A stretch of DNA of 40,346 bases from Caldisericia bacterium (lineage in GTDB: Bacteria; Caldisericota; Caldisericia; JAAYUI01), in assembly GCA_017992475.1 (NCBI GenBank), contig JAGOOO010000012.1:1-40346 (forward strand), written 5' to 3'. Within the stretch, counting starts at the first letter, position 1, and each line of letters starts with the position of its first letter. Under the pieces are notes generated by a model. That model worked only from the letters and a program-made list of their open reading frames with translations, made no database searches and had not been told where the DNA came from. The position numbers and the translations under genes were made by a program. Below are positions 1 to 8,000 of the stretch, piece after piece.

Positions 1-20
1 TATTGTGGCTAAATGTTTTC

Positions 21-49
21 TTGAGGTATTACTAGAGTCTTGTTATGAT
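21..49 (+). promoter_or_regulatory. Promoter for the first secreted-protein gene, leaderless type
   Basis: TTGAGG at 21-26, a 17-base spacer and TATGAT at 44-49. Transcription would start near 56-57, which is the ATG at 57. No Shine-Dalgarno precedes that ATG. The upstream in-frame ATG at 45 lies inside the -10 box, so it is unlikely to be on the transcript. Confidence 0.55.
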
Positions 50-56
50 TTACCCA

Positions 57-1295
57 ATGCACATAGTGGCGCTTCTTCTGGCCCTGCTTTTGTCTGTGAC
101 CACAACGCTGAAGGCTTTCGACATTAAAGCCAATGTCCCGCCAGAGGCCAAAAGGTTTGATGTTTCTACGATAAGACTTTTTTCCGTGCTCATTGACAAC
201 AGTGCTGGTGGAAAAATAATTGTTTATTCTGAAGGTACCTCAAGGGAGATAGGGGAAGTTGTTACTCCTGCCACCCAGGCCACAAGGGCCTCGGATGGTT
301 TCTGGGCATCCCATTATGTTTGCGCACAAAATGGTGCCAAAGGAACAATCATTGCATCTGCAGTAAACGCGATCCATATCAGATGCGGGCCAAAAAGACA
401 GTATGATCCTGTGAAACCGACAAACTGGAACGCGTCCGAGCTTTCAATAATCCCATTCACCGAAGAGGGTGGAACAGGGGATATAGTAGTAAGCAATCCT
501 GGAGGATACGGGATTTTCAATGAATGGTCGCCTTATGTTGGCAACCCCGTTTACGCCCTGGACAGAGGTTCCTGGGTGTCGCTTGATTCATATTTTGCAG
601 ATCCAACACGCGTCCCGCCGCAATTTTTGTTCATTGATGTCAGGAGACCAAGGGACAATGTCAGGTACATTGAATTCGAAAATTGGTCAAAGGGCGATGT
701 TGTAAACGGTATCCAGATGGAAGATTATGGTGGAGTCTATGTGATGGACGAAACCGAGAAAAGGTACCAAATTGGAAGAGTTCTCCAGAGGGCAACCCAA
801 ACTGGCAGGTTTATTGGTTCAGAATATGCCGATATCGGAAGGGTAAGGGCTACCCATCCAGGTGTACTAGAAGTTTCCACCACAAGATGGAGGGGCAAGA
901 CTGATGACGAGAATTTGAGGGGTGGTGTACAGATAATTCCAGCGAACCATGCGAAATACCTTCATTACAATCTAGGACAAAACTGGTTTATCGGTGGCGG
1001 TGCCTGGATGATAGTTGGTCCCGTCAATTCTACACAGGAAAACCTCAAAAATCCTTCATATACAGAGAATGGGAAGTTGCTGATCGATCCTATTGAGGGT
1101 CTCCCACCAATCTTTTCTGGGTATATAAGACCCTATTTTGATGAAAATAATTATGAGTCTTCTTTCAGATTTTTTGTTTCCGAAGATTTTGGAAGGACGT
1201 GGAGAACTCCCTCTGAAATAACAGGCGTTCCCGAAGCAGGAGAGAAGAGCCCTGTTTCTTACTGGACGCATGTCAGGCTCATGATTGGCAAGTAG
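57..1295 (+). CDS. Secreted protein of unknown function
   Basis: A 412-residue protein opening with a hydrophobic signal peptide (MHIVALLLALLLSV...) and processed around residue 20. I do not recognise the family. The mature part is soluble and beta-rich in character, with many Gly, Tyr and Trp residues, and only two cysteines, near residues 89 and 109. There are no obvious transmembrane segments after the signal, so it is probably periplasmic or exported. The start is placed at ATG 57 rather than ATG 45 because the putative -10 box covers 44-49 and no ribosome-binding site precedes either codon. It stands alone, since comB has its own promoter 17-53 bases downstream. The function is unknown, but I am confident that it is a real exported protein. 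Confidence 0.75.
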   Translation: MHIVALLLALLLSVTTTLKAFDIKANVPPEAKRFDVSTIRLFSVLIDNSAGGKIIVYSEGTSREIGEVVTPATQATRASDGFWASHYVCAQNGAKGTIIASAVNAIHIRCGPKRQYDPVKPTNWNASELSIIPFTEEGGTGDIVVSNPGGYGIFNEWSPYVGNPVYALDRGSWVSLDSYFADPTRVPPQFLFIDVRRPRDNVRYIEFENWSKGDVVNGIQMEDYGGVYVMDETEKRYQIGRVLQRATQTGRFIGSEYADIGRVRATHPGVLEVSTTRWRGKTDDENLRGGVQIIPANHAKYLHYNLGQNWFIGGGAWMIVGPVNSTQENLKNPSYTENGKLLIDPIEGLPPIFSGYIRPYFDENNYESSFRFFVSEDFGRTWRTPSEITGVPEAGEKSPVSYWTHVRLMIGK

Positions 1296-1311
1296 CTGCT
1301 CATGTCCGTGG

Positions 1312-1340
1312 TTGAACTTAAACTTTCACAATAATAAACT
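1312..1340 (+). promoter_or_regulatory. Promoter for comB, leaderless type
   Basis: TTGAAC at 1312-1317, a 17-base spacer and TAAACT at 1335-1340. Eight bases separate the -10 box from the GTG at 1349, giving a 5' leader of zero to about two bases. No Shine-Dalgarno is present. Confidence 0.55.
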
Positions 1341-1348
1341 AGTTTTTT

Positions 1349-2098
1349 GTGAAGATAAAAACTTTTTTGGCTCAAGGAATGCAAAAGGGGATAGAAAACG
1401 ACATTGTTGTTGTGGTTGATATTTTGAGGGCCACAAGCAATGTTGTGACGATGTTTGACAGAGGCGCCACCAAGGTGTTCCTTTTTGAAGATGAAGAAGA
1501 AGCGAAATCACAAAAGCTTTATTACCCGAACATGGCAATTGCTGGCGAGAGGAATTGCGAGAAAATAAAAGGGTTCGAGATGGGCAATTCACCCTCGGAA
1601 ACTCTCTCCGCAAAGATAAAGGGCAGGGAAGTGGCGCTCACAACAACAAACGGCACCAAGGCCATGATCCAGGCATGTGAATCCGAAACAGTGCTCGTAG
1701 GCTCGATAATAAATATGACTGCTGTCTGCGAAGAGATCGCACGGCTTGTCAGACAAACCGGAAAAGATATTGCCGTGCTGTGCTCGGGTGTTGATGGGAA
1801 CCCTGTGATCGATGATCTTTATGCCGCTGGCGCTATAATCAATAAATCAATAATGACAGGCAAGATAAGAGGTTTTGATCTTGATGATGCCTCAAGGGTC
1901 GCAAAAATGGTGCATGGGGGCTTCTCGCGCCCGCTAGATGCCCTTCTTGCCTCTGAATCGGGCAGGAACCTCACTGCCCTTGGCTTCTCCTCTGACATTG
2001 CGCTTTGCGCAAAGCAAGATCTTATGAATTTTGTTCCAAAGGTAAAAAAAGATGATCATTCATACTATGTTGTTTGCGACGACAAACAGGAGGTCTGA
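1349..2098 (+). CDS. comB: Probable 2-phosphosulfolactate phosphatase (ComB family)
   Basis: This 249-residue protein matches the ComB family in length and in its signature VVVDILRATS near residues 20-29, followed by TTTNGT around residue 90. ComB is a Mg-dependent acid phosphatase that converts 2-phosphosulfolactate to 3-sulfolactate, the second step of one route to coenzyme M. Bacterial homologues are common, and their substrate is often unproven. The GTG start is chosen because the resulting N-terminus, MKIKTFLA, matches the family's usual first strand. It has no Shine-Dalgarno but sits right after a promoter. Its TGA overlaps the ATG of the GlcD-like gene by one base (TGATG), so the two are probably translationally coupled. 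No comA, comC, comD or comE is present in the window, so coenzyme M synthesis itself is not demonstrated. Confidence 0.8.
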   Translation: MKIKTFLAQGMQKGIENDIVVVVDILRATSNVVTMFDRGATKVFLFEDEEEAKSQKLYYPNMAIAGERNCEKIKGFEMGNSPSETLSAKIKGREVALTTTNGTKAMIQACESETVLVGSIINMTAVCEEIARLVRQTGKDIAVLCSGVDGNPVIDDLYAAGAIINKSIMTGKIRGFDLDDASRVAKMVHGGFSRPLDALLASESGRNLTALGFSSDIALCAKQDLMNFVPKVKKDDHSYYVVCDDKQEV

Positions 2099-3549
2099 TG
2101 CAGGACAAAATTTTGGAAGCTGAAAAACGGCTAAAACCCATTCTGGGCAAAAGGGTTTCCATACTTGAGGCCCACAGAATGAGCTACAGCAGGGATTGGA
2201 GCCCAAGGATGTATGGTGATGACAACATCCCGGAGATGGTTGCAGTTCCAAGGAACACAAAAGAGTGTCAGGAAATCGTCAAGGTTGCTTACGATCTTGG
2301 CATCCCTGTAGTTGCTTTTGCTGGAGGGACCGGAATGGGTGGCGGTGTCCAGGCCTGGAAGGGCGGTATAGTAGTTGACACCAAGGGTATGGATCAGGTC
2401 ATCGAATTTGATGAAAAAAACATGTCTGTCAGGGTGGGTGCCGGCATTACAATATGGCACCTCAATGAATTCCTTGCAAAGCATGGCATGTGGCTCCCCC
2501 ACCAGCCCGAGTCCAAGCAGGCCTCAACAGTCGGTGCAGCCATTGGCTGTGATAATGATTCGACCTTCGGTATCAAGTATGGAAAAATGCTTGAGTGCCT
2601 AACATCGGCCAAAGTTGTTATTGGCACTGGCGAAGCAATTGAGTTTGGTCATCGCAAGGCCAGCATGACTTCTACTGGATACAAGCTCCATCATCTTTTT
2701 GTTGGTTCCGAGGCCACGCTTGGTATTGTTACCGAGGCGCAGCTCAGGGTGAACTATCTCCCAAAAACAAGAGCTGTAATGGGATTTTATGTCCGCACCA
2801 TAGAGGATGCATGCTTTGCATGCGAACAGCTGATGACGTCAGGTATCCAGCTTGAATCACTGCATGTCAACGATAAACAGCGTCTTCATTTCTATACGCA
2901 CTCTTATAGGGTCAAATACAACAAGGAGCCTGAAGTCCCGGAATGGGCAGAAGCGATTATGTTTGTTTCTGTAGCAGGCGACCAGGATGTTGTCGATTTC
3001 TTCTGTGCCAAGATAAGGGACAAAGTGAAGGACATAGCCTCTGAGGTAAAGGAGCAGGAGATTGTGACTGGCTATTGGGCCTCAAAACACACGCTCCAGT
3101 TTGAGCCATTCAAACAAAAGTGGCCTGATTCCCAGAGAGAAAGAAAATTTGGCGCCGCAGATGTTGGTGTTCCGATAGGGAATCTGGAAAAGATGCATGA
3201 TGCTTTTGTGAACCTCTCGGAGAAGTACAACCAGAAGATACTTGGAATGACTGTCTACAATGAATGTCCGCAGAAGATTTCTCCTTCAATTTCTTTTGCC
3301 ATCTTTGTTGATGACCACGACCAGACAAACATGGACAATTTCTACAAGTTTGTCAAAGAGATGTCTCTCGAGGCAATAAGGCTGGAAGGCACCATGAGCA
3401 CCTATATTGGTGACGGAGACAGGCTTGGTGGTTTCAACCAGATTGAGCATGGCGACTCCTTTGAGTACATGAAAAAGCTCAAAGACATGTTTGACCCGAA
3501 AAACATTATGAACCCTGGAAAAAAGTTTGAGAGCAGGTGGATAAAATGA
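2098..3549 (+). CDS. FAD-linked 2-hydroxyacid oxidase/dehydrogenase, GlcD family
   Basis: A 483-residue flavoprotein of the glycolate oxidase GlcD / D-lactate dehydrogenase type. The PCMH-type FAD-binding half contains the loop AGGTGMGGG near residue 80 and GSEATLGIVTEA near residue 210. The C-terminal oxidase cap ends with the family's typical NPGKKFE. It should oxidise a 2-hydroxyacid to the 2-oxoacid and pass electrons to the Fe-S partner encoded next. The start at 2098 is preferred over in-frame codons further upstream because AGGAGG lies at 2089-2093 and the codon overlaps the comB stop. The coding region overlaps the next gene by four bases (ATGA). The substrate is unknown. Coupling to comB makes sulfolactate a candidate, as in SlcD-type sulfolactate dehydrogenases, but glycolate or lactate are equally compatible. 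Confidence 0.88.
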   Translation: MQDKILEAEKRLKPILGKRVSILEAHRMSYSRDWSPRMYGDDNIPEMVAVPRNTKECQEIVKVAYDLGIPVVAFAGGTGMGGGVQAWKGGIVVDTKGMDQVIEFDEKNMSVRVGAGITIWHLNEFLAKHGMWLPHQPESKQASTVGAAIGCDNDSTFGIKYGKMLECLTSAKVVIGTGEAIEFGHRKASMTSTGYKLHHLFVGSEATLGIVTEAQLRVNYLPKTRAVMGFYVRTIEDACFACEQLMTSGIQLESLHVNDKQRLHFYTHSYRVKYNKEPEVPEWAEAIMFVSVAGDQDVVDFFCAKIRDKVKDIASEVKEQEIVTGYWASKHTLQFEPFKQKWPDSQRERKFGAADVGVPIGNLEKMHDAFVNLSEKYNQKILGMTVYNECPQKISPSISFAIFVDDHDQTNMDNFYKFVKEMSLEAIRLEGTMSTYIGDGDRLGGFNQIEHGDSFEYMKKLKDMFDPKNIMNPGKKFESRWIK

Positions 3550-4631
3550 AAAAACTAGAACAGTTCAAAGACGACATATACACCTGTGTAAGAACCAGAT
3601 GCGGTTTCTGCACCCAGGAATGCCCCACATACAGAGATGGGCTCATCGAGAGCTTTGCTTCTAGGGGAAAGATGATGCAGGCAAAAGGTCTCCTTGAGGG
3701 CGAGATAAAACTCTCCCAAGAGCTTGCAGAATCAGTCTTCTTCTGTGCCATGTGCGGCTGGTGCGAGGCAAAGTGTGCCCTCCACAATGTTGATATCTTC
3801 AAGGCTTTAAGAGAGACCCTTGTGGAGGCAGGTTTTACAATGCCAGGCAATGACCTTGTGGCCAAGAACATCATAGAAAAAGGTGATCCGCTTGGCTCTG
3901 GCAGGCAGACAAAAATTGAGGGCGAAGTGACACTTTACCTGGGTTGTTCATACAGGGACAGGCCGACTGACACCGAAAGGATAGTTAAAGTTCTCACAAA
4001 GCTTGGCATCAAGCCAAGGATAGTCGAGGAAACCTGTTGTGCAAACGCCCTTTACAATACCGGCTATGCAAAGGAATTTGAAAAAGCCAAAGAAAATTTC
4101 ATGAAGGTTTATGGTCCATATATAAATGATACTATAATAACTGTTTGCCCATCATGTACACTAACGCTCCGCGAATATTACAAACTGCCCAAGGTGGTCC
4201 ATGCCTCTGAATTGATAAGGGAGCTCCTCCCAAATGCCCAGATAAAAAAGACTGGCTCCAAAGTTACTTATCATGATCCATGCCATCTTGGTAGGGGCGA
4301 AAGAATGTTTGACCAGCCAAGGGACATCATAAAGGCCCTTGGATATGAGCTTGTCGAAATGAGGCTCAACAGGGAATTTTCCCAGTGTTGCGGAGGTGGT
4401 GGTGGCCTTCAAGCCACAGCGACCGACACGGTCAAGGAGACGGCGAAGAGAAGGATCAGGGAAGCCATGGACACTGGCGCCGATTACATAACAACCATTT
4501 GCCCAACTTGTGAATCCACACTCTTCAGGGCGGCCCTTGCCTGTTCCAGAGAAGAGAAGGAAAAGGGAACTGGAAGAAAGATCAAGAGTAAGGACATTTG
4601 GCAACTGCTTGAAGAAGCTTTGGAGGTATAG
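3546..4631 (+). CDS. Fe-S oxidoreductase subunit with two CCG domains (GlcF/HdrB-like)
   Basis: A 361-residue iron-sulfur partner of the flavoprotein just upstream. The N-terminus carries two ferredoxin-type motifs, CGFCTQECP near residue 20 and CAMCGWCEAKC near residue 70, for two [4Fe-4S] clusters. Two CCG domains follow: CPSCTLTL and FSQCCGGGGG are clear, and the last motif is ICPTCESTLF. This is the architecture of GlcF/LutA/HdrD proteins, which carry electrons from flavin oxidases to quinones or other carriers. The ATG at 3546 is chosen over the in-frame GTG at 3537 because it forms an ATGA overlap with the glcD-like stop, with AGGTGG just upstream. There is no membrane segment, so membrane attachment would need another subunit. 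Confidence 0.88.
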   Translation: MKKLEQFKDDIYTCVRTRCGFCTQECPTYRDGLIESFASRGKMMQAKGLLEGEIKLSQELAESVFFCAMCGWCEAKCALHNVDIFKALRETLVEAGFTMPGNDLVAKNIIEKGDPLGSGRQTKIEGEVTLYLGCSYRDRPTDTERIVKVLTKLGIKPRIVEETCCANALYNTGYAKEFEKAKENFMKVYGPYINDTIITVCPSCTLTLREYYKLPKVVHASELIRELLPNAQIKKTGSKVTYHDPCHLGRGERMFDQPRDIIKALGYELVEMRLNREFSQCCGGGGGLQATATDTVKETAKRRIREAMDTGADYITTICPTCESTLFRAALACSREEKEKGTGRKIKSKDIWQLLEEALEV

Positions 4632-4632
4632 T

Positions 4633-5310
4633 TTGAAGAAAATATTGCTTATAGTTCTTTGTGTTTTGATGCTTGCATCGTGTGGTGGCAATGCCAGTCC
4701 CGAGCCAAAAGATAACGGTGATGATAGGGGCACAGAAATTATTACTGGTGGTGCCGAGAGTGTTCCAGGAATGGAAGCATATAAAATTGACCAGGTCAGC
4801 TTTTTTGTGCCAAAAGGCTGGAAGTCCCAGGTATTGAAGTTCAGAGACAGCTCGCTTGATCTTGTAAAGGCCAACACAGAGGTTGTTTTCTGGCCAGAAG
4901 ACCAGAAGATGGACGACTTGCTGCCGGCGCTCCAGCTTGGCGATTACAGGTACCAGGATTTGAATATTGGTGGAAGAACGCTTGTTATCTTCATGAAGGG
5001 CTCAACCACGAGATATGGCCTCCAGGGTACTGATCTTGCAAGGATGACTTTTTATGATGGTGAAGTAAACGACTACCAAAAAATGACCCACAAGGTAGGG
5101 GACAAGAAGTATGAAGCTTGCCAGGCCACCCTTAGTTCGCCAGTATTGAAGTTCTCTGGTAAAGCAATCATGTGGGTTGTCTATGGACAGCAGAGGCCTC
5201 TGACAGATGCTGTGGCCACACAGTTTTATTCTGTGTCAATCGTGTCAGGGTCAATTGGCAATGCAGATAAAGAAATGCTTGAGAATATTGTCTCAACCAT
5301 GAAATTCTAA
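4633..5310 (+). CDS. Lipoprotein of unknown function
   Basis: A 225-residue lipoprotein. The start is a TTG at 4633, one base after the upstream stop, with GGAGGT at 4622-4627 at ideal spacing. It yields a short type II signal peptide (LKKILLIVLCVLMLASC) with lipobox LASC, so Cys17 would be lipidated. A longer reading frame exists upstream but would run antiphase through the Fe-S gene and bury the signal peptide. The mature domain has no catalytic motif that I recognise. A segment around residues 45-60 resembles the start of small single-domain lipoproteins with a beta-sheet fold. Co-transcription with the oxidase genes and the aldehyde dehydrogenase suggests an envelope role linked to that pathway, but this is inference only. 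Confidence 0.8.
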   Translation: MKKILLIVLCVLMLASCGGNASPEPKDNGDDRGTEIITGGAESVPGMEAYKIDQVSFFVPKGWKSQVLKFRDSSLDLVKANTEVVFWPEDQKMDDLLPALQLGDYRYQDLNIGGRTLVIFMKGSTTRYGLQGTDLARMTFYDGEVNDYQKMTHKVGDKKYEACQATLSSPVLKFSGKAIMWVVYGQQRPLTDAVATQFYSVSIVSGSIGNADKEMLENIVSTMKF

Positions 5311-5323
5311 GGAGGAGGGTGCG

Positions 5324-6802
5324 ATGCATTTAAAAAATTACATCAACGGAGTGTGGAAGGATTCTGTTACTGGAAGAACCTTTGAGGACCATGATCCTGC
5401 AAATGGTGATCTTCTGGCAACTGTGACACTCTCGAGCGCAGCAGATGTCAACGAAGCCGTTTCTGCAGCCAAAAAAGCCCAACAGCAGTGGAGACTTGTT
5501 CCGGCACCCGTAAGGGGCGACATATTGATGAAGGCGTCGAGAATACTTGAAGAGCGCAAGGAAGACATCGCCAGGGAGCTGACCTGTGAAATGGGAAAGG
5601 TCATAGCCGAAGCAAGAGGCGACGTCCAGGAAGCAATAGACATGTTCAACCTCATAGGTGGTGAAGGCAGAAGACTCAGAGGGGAAACTGTCCCGTCTGA
5701 GATGCCAAACAAGACCATCTATGTGGTGAGAGACCCCATCGGAGTTTGTGGCCTGATTACACCCTGGAACTTTCCGACAGCCATTCCGACATGGAAGATC
5801 GCACCAGCACTCGTCTGTGGAAATACCGTTGTTGTAAAACCGGCAACCGAAACACCAAGGTGCATGGTGAGGATTTTTGAGGCCCTGATTGATGCTGGCC
5901 TGAAAGATTACCCTGGCGTCATAAATCTCGTTCTTGGCGGCGGCGGTGAGGTTGGAGAGGCAATCCTTGCCAACAAGGACATCTCGATGATAAGCTTCAC
6001 TGGCTCGACTGATGTTGGCCGCAGGATTGCTACTGTCTGTGGCGAGACCCTGAAGAGGAGCTCACTTGAGATGGGTGGAAAGAACGCCATCATCGTCATG
6101 GACGATGCCGACCTGCACCTTGCAGTTGATTCGGTGATCTGGTCCGCATACGGAACCACTGGCCAGCGTTGCACTGCCTGTTCAAGACTCATTGTCCACA
6201 GAAAAGTGAAAGCAGAGTTTGAGAGATTGATGATTGAGGCCATCTCGAAGCTTAAATTGGGCCACGGACTCAAATCGGATGTCGGCCCGGTCATCAATAT
6301 GGGTGCAAGGCGCAAGATTGATGAGTACGTCCAGATTGGCAAAAATGAAGGCGCAAAGCTCCTTGTTGGCGGAGAAAATGCCATAGAGGGCGAGCTTGCA
6401 AAAGGTTCCTTCTACAAACCGACCCTCTTCACAGATTGCACTCCAAATATGAGAGTCTGCCAGGAAGAGATTTTTGGACCGGTTGCCACAATAATCCCGT
6501 TCGACACGCTTGAAGAGGCAATCCAGATCAACAACAACACAGCTTTTGGCCTCTCCTCGGCAATAATCACAAACAATGTGAACAATGCACTGGTTGCCGC
6601 AAGGGACATCACCACTGGTCTTGTTTACATAAATGCCGGGACAATCGGCGCGGAGGTCTCGACACCATTTGGTGGAACGAGGGGAACAGGCAACGGTCAT
6701 CGTGAGGGTGGCGTGCAGGTGCTGGATGCCTTCTCAGAGTGGAAAACGGTCACTTTTGATTTTTCCGGACACGTCCAGAAGGCGCAGATAGACAACAAGT
6801 AG
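5324..6802 (+). CDS. NAD(P)-dependent aldehyde dehydrogenase
   Basis: A 492-residue aldehyde dehydrogenase of the classical superfamily and full length. Visible landmarks are TPWNFP near residue 147, the cofactor-loop motif [10 protein letters not shown] near residue 225, the catalytic base Glu249 in LEMGGKNA, and the nucleophile Cys283 in GQRCTACSR. The EIFGPV motif follows near residue 385. It oxidises an aldehyde to the carboxylate with NAD(P). The closest look is to the succinate-semialdehyde and 2-oxoglutarate-semialdehyde dehydrogenase groups, but the substrate cannot be read from sequence. A strong GGAGGAGGG site precedes the ATG, and the gene is the last of the comB operon. A rho-independent terminator follows 8 bases after the stop. 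Confidence 0.92.
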   Translation: MHLKNYINGVWKDSVTGRTFEDHDPANGDLLATVTLSSAADVNEAVSAAKKAQQQWRLVPAPVRGDILMKASRILEERKEDIARELTCEMGKVIAEARGDVQEAIDMFNLIGGEGRRLRGETVPSEMPNKTIYVVRDPIGVCGLITPWNFPTAIPTWKIAPALVCGNTVVVKPATETPRCMVRIFEALIDAGLKDYPGVINLVLGGGGEVGEAILANKDISMISFTGSTDVGRRIATVCGETLKRSSLEMGGKNAIIVMDDADLHLAVDSVIWSAYGTTGQRCTACSRLIVHRKVKAEFERLMIEAISKLKLGHGLKSDVGPVINMGARRKIDEYVQIGKNEGAKLLVGGENAIEGELAKGSFYKPTLFTDCTPNMRVCQEEIFGPVATIIPFDTLEEAIQINNNTAFGLSSAIITNNVNNALVAARDITTGLVYINAGTIGAEVSTPFGGTRGTGNGHREGGVQVLDAFSEWKTVTFDFSGHVQKAQIDNK

Positions 6803-6810
6803 AAATATGA

Positions 6811-6836
6811 GGGTGCCCCTAGGGGCACCCTTTTTT
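6811..6836 (+). terminator. Rho-independent terminator after the aldehyde dehydrogenase
   Basis: A perfect 20-base palindrome of GGGTGCCCCT and its complement at 6811-6830 is followed by TTTTTT. It closes the comB-to-aldehyde-dehydrogenase operon. Confidence 0.92.
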
Positions 6837-6896
6837 ATTAGAATCAGTTTCAGTTTTGAAAATCACTATTTTCTAAATTTGAAAAGGAGGTATCTA

Positions 6897-7262
6897 ATGC
6901 CAGCCGGAGATATAGTACATCTGGAGTTTTACACGACCGATTTTGAAAAATTCAAGAAGTTCTATGCACCATTCAACTGGAAGTTTACTGAATGGGGTGG
7001 AGACTACATGCTTTTCATGCCGCCAAACGAGCAGGGTGTTGGCGGGGGAATCATGAAATCGCAAAAACCAATGCCAAACCAGAACATGTTCATCTACATC
7101 CTTGTTGGTGACATCAATGCAGAATTGCCGAAGATGAAGGAGATTGGCTGGGAAATTGTGGAAGGCAGGATGCCAATCACCGGCGTGGGATTTTTTGCTG
7201 TCCTGAAAGATTTTGATGGCAACACCATCAATCTTTTCGAGAGCTTGCCAAGGCAACCTTAG
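6897..7262 (+). CDS. VOC (glyoxalase/bleomycin-resistance fold) family protein
   Basis: A 121-residue single-domain member of the vicinal-oxygen-chelate superfamily. It begins GDIVHLEFYTTDFEKFKKFY, the usual first beta-alpha unit, and ends with DFDGNTINLFES, the usual final strand carrying a glutamate metal ligand. The His near residue 8 and the Glu near residue 115 are the likely metal ligands. Related small proteins include uncharacterised glyoxalase-like and methylmalonyl-CoA-epimerase-like enzymes, and the substrate is not predictable. The ATG at 6897 follows AAGGAGG at good spacing, and the longer upstream reading would run through the terminator. It may share a transcript with the glycosylase gene 16 bases downstream. 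Confidence 0.85.
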   Translation: MPAGDIVHLEFYTTDFEKFKKFYAPFNWKFTEWGGDYMLFMPPNEQGVGGGIMKSQKPMPNQNMFIYILVGDINAELPKMKEIGWEIVEGRMPITGVGFFAVLKDFDGNTINLFESLPRQP

Positions 7263-7278
7263 ACAAAAACCAGATATT

Positions 7279-7914
7279 ATGAATGAAAAACTTGGGCCTG
7301 TTTATCAGGCCCTTTTTAACAGATTTGGCCCGCAGCACTGGTGGCCGGGGGATTCACCGTGGGAGATTGCCGTTGGTGCAATACTCACACAACAGGTGGC
7401 CTGGAAAAATGTGGAGAAGGCAATTTCTGCCTTGAAAGAAAGTAATCTTCTTGATATCGATGAGATGGTCGGCGTCGATGCAGAGATCATAAAAGAGCTT
7501 GTCAGACCCGTTGGGTTTTATAATCAGAAAACTGCCAGATTGATTGATTTTGCGCTTTATGTAAAGAACCGCTACGGCAAAATAGAAAAGATGCTGGATG
7601 GCGAGACGCTCAAGGTCAGGAGCGAATTGCTGTCACTCAAGGGCATAGGCAGGGAGACTGCGGACTCGATCCTTCTTTACGCTGGTGGCCACCCCATTTT
7701 TGTTGTTGACGCCTACACGAGAAGGCTTGCAAGCTGCATTGGTATTGACCCTGACCAGGACTATGACGATTTGAGGGCCATTTTTGAATTAGGGCTTGAG
7801 AGAAACCCAAAACTGTTTAATGAATATCACGCATTAATCGTAAGACTTGGGAAGGAGCATTGCAGGACAAAACCATTGTGTGAGGGATGCCCTGTTTTTC
7901 CTTTCAGGAAGTAG
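7279..7914 (+). CDS. Endonuclease III-like DNA glycosylase (HhH-GPD, COG2231-like)
   Basis: A 211-residue HhH-GPD superfamily protein. The N-terminal part has WWPGDSPWEIAVGAILTQQ, typical of the Nth-related COG2231/MagIII group rather than Nth itself. The helix-hairpin-helix is LKGIGRETADSILLY near residue 120, followed by the catalytic aspartate in VVDAYTRRL. The Nth lyase lysine (GxGxKTA) is replaced by Glu (GIGRETA), so a monofunctional glycosylase without AP-lyase activity is expected. At the C-terminus only three cysteines (C-x5-C-x2-C) remain of the four-Cys Fe-S loop. It probably removes alkylated or otherwise damaged bases. The ATG at 7279 gives the family's usual N-terminus, though no strong ribosome site is visible. 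Confidence 0.85.
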   Translation: MNEKLGPVYQALFNRFGPQHWWPGDSPWEIAVGAILTQQVAWKNVEKAISALKESNLLDIDEMVGVDAEIIKELVRPVGFYNQKTARLIDFALYVKNRYGKIEKMLDGETLKVRSELLSLKGIGRETADSILLYAGGHPIFVVDAYTRRLASCIGIDPDQDYDDLRAIFELGLERNPKLFNEYHALIVRLGKEHCRTKPLCEGCPVFPFRK

Positions 7915-7938
7915 CTGAAATTTCTGAGTACAACAACA

Positions 7939-7968
7939 AAAAAGCCGGCCCCAAAGGGCCGGCTTTTT
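7939..7968. terminator. Bidirectional terminator between convergent genes
   Basis: The GC-rich stem GCCGGCCC (7944-7951) pairs with 7956-7963 around a CAAA loop. It is flanked by A-runs on the left and TTTTT on the right, so it can serve both the glycosylase gene on + and the stalk-domain gene on -. Confidence 0.9.
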
Positions 7969-8000
7969 ATATACGATGATGGTAGTTTTGAAGAGTTATA

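Noticed and set aside
2074-2097. Upstream start for the GlcD-like protein
   Set aside because: It would overlap comB by more than 20 bases and lacks the AGGAGG spacing that fits the ATG at 2098.
4510-4632. Longer N-terminus for the lipoprotein after the Fe-S subunit
   Set aside because: It would bury the lipoprotein signal peptide and run antiphase inside the Fe-S gene. TTG 4633 has GGAGGT at good spacing.
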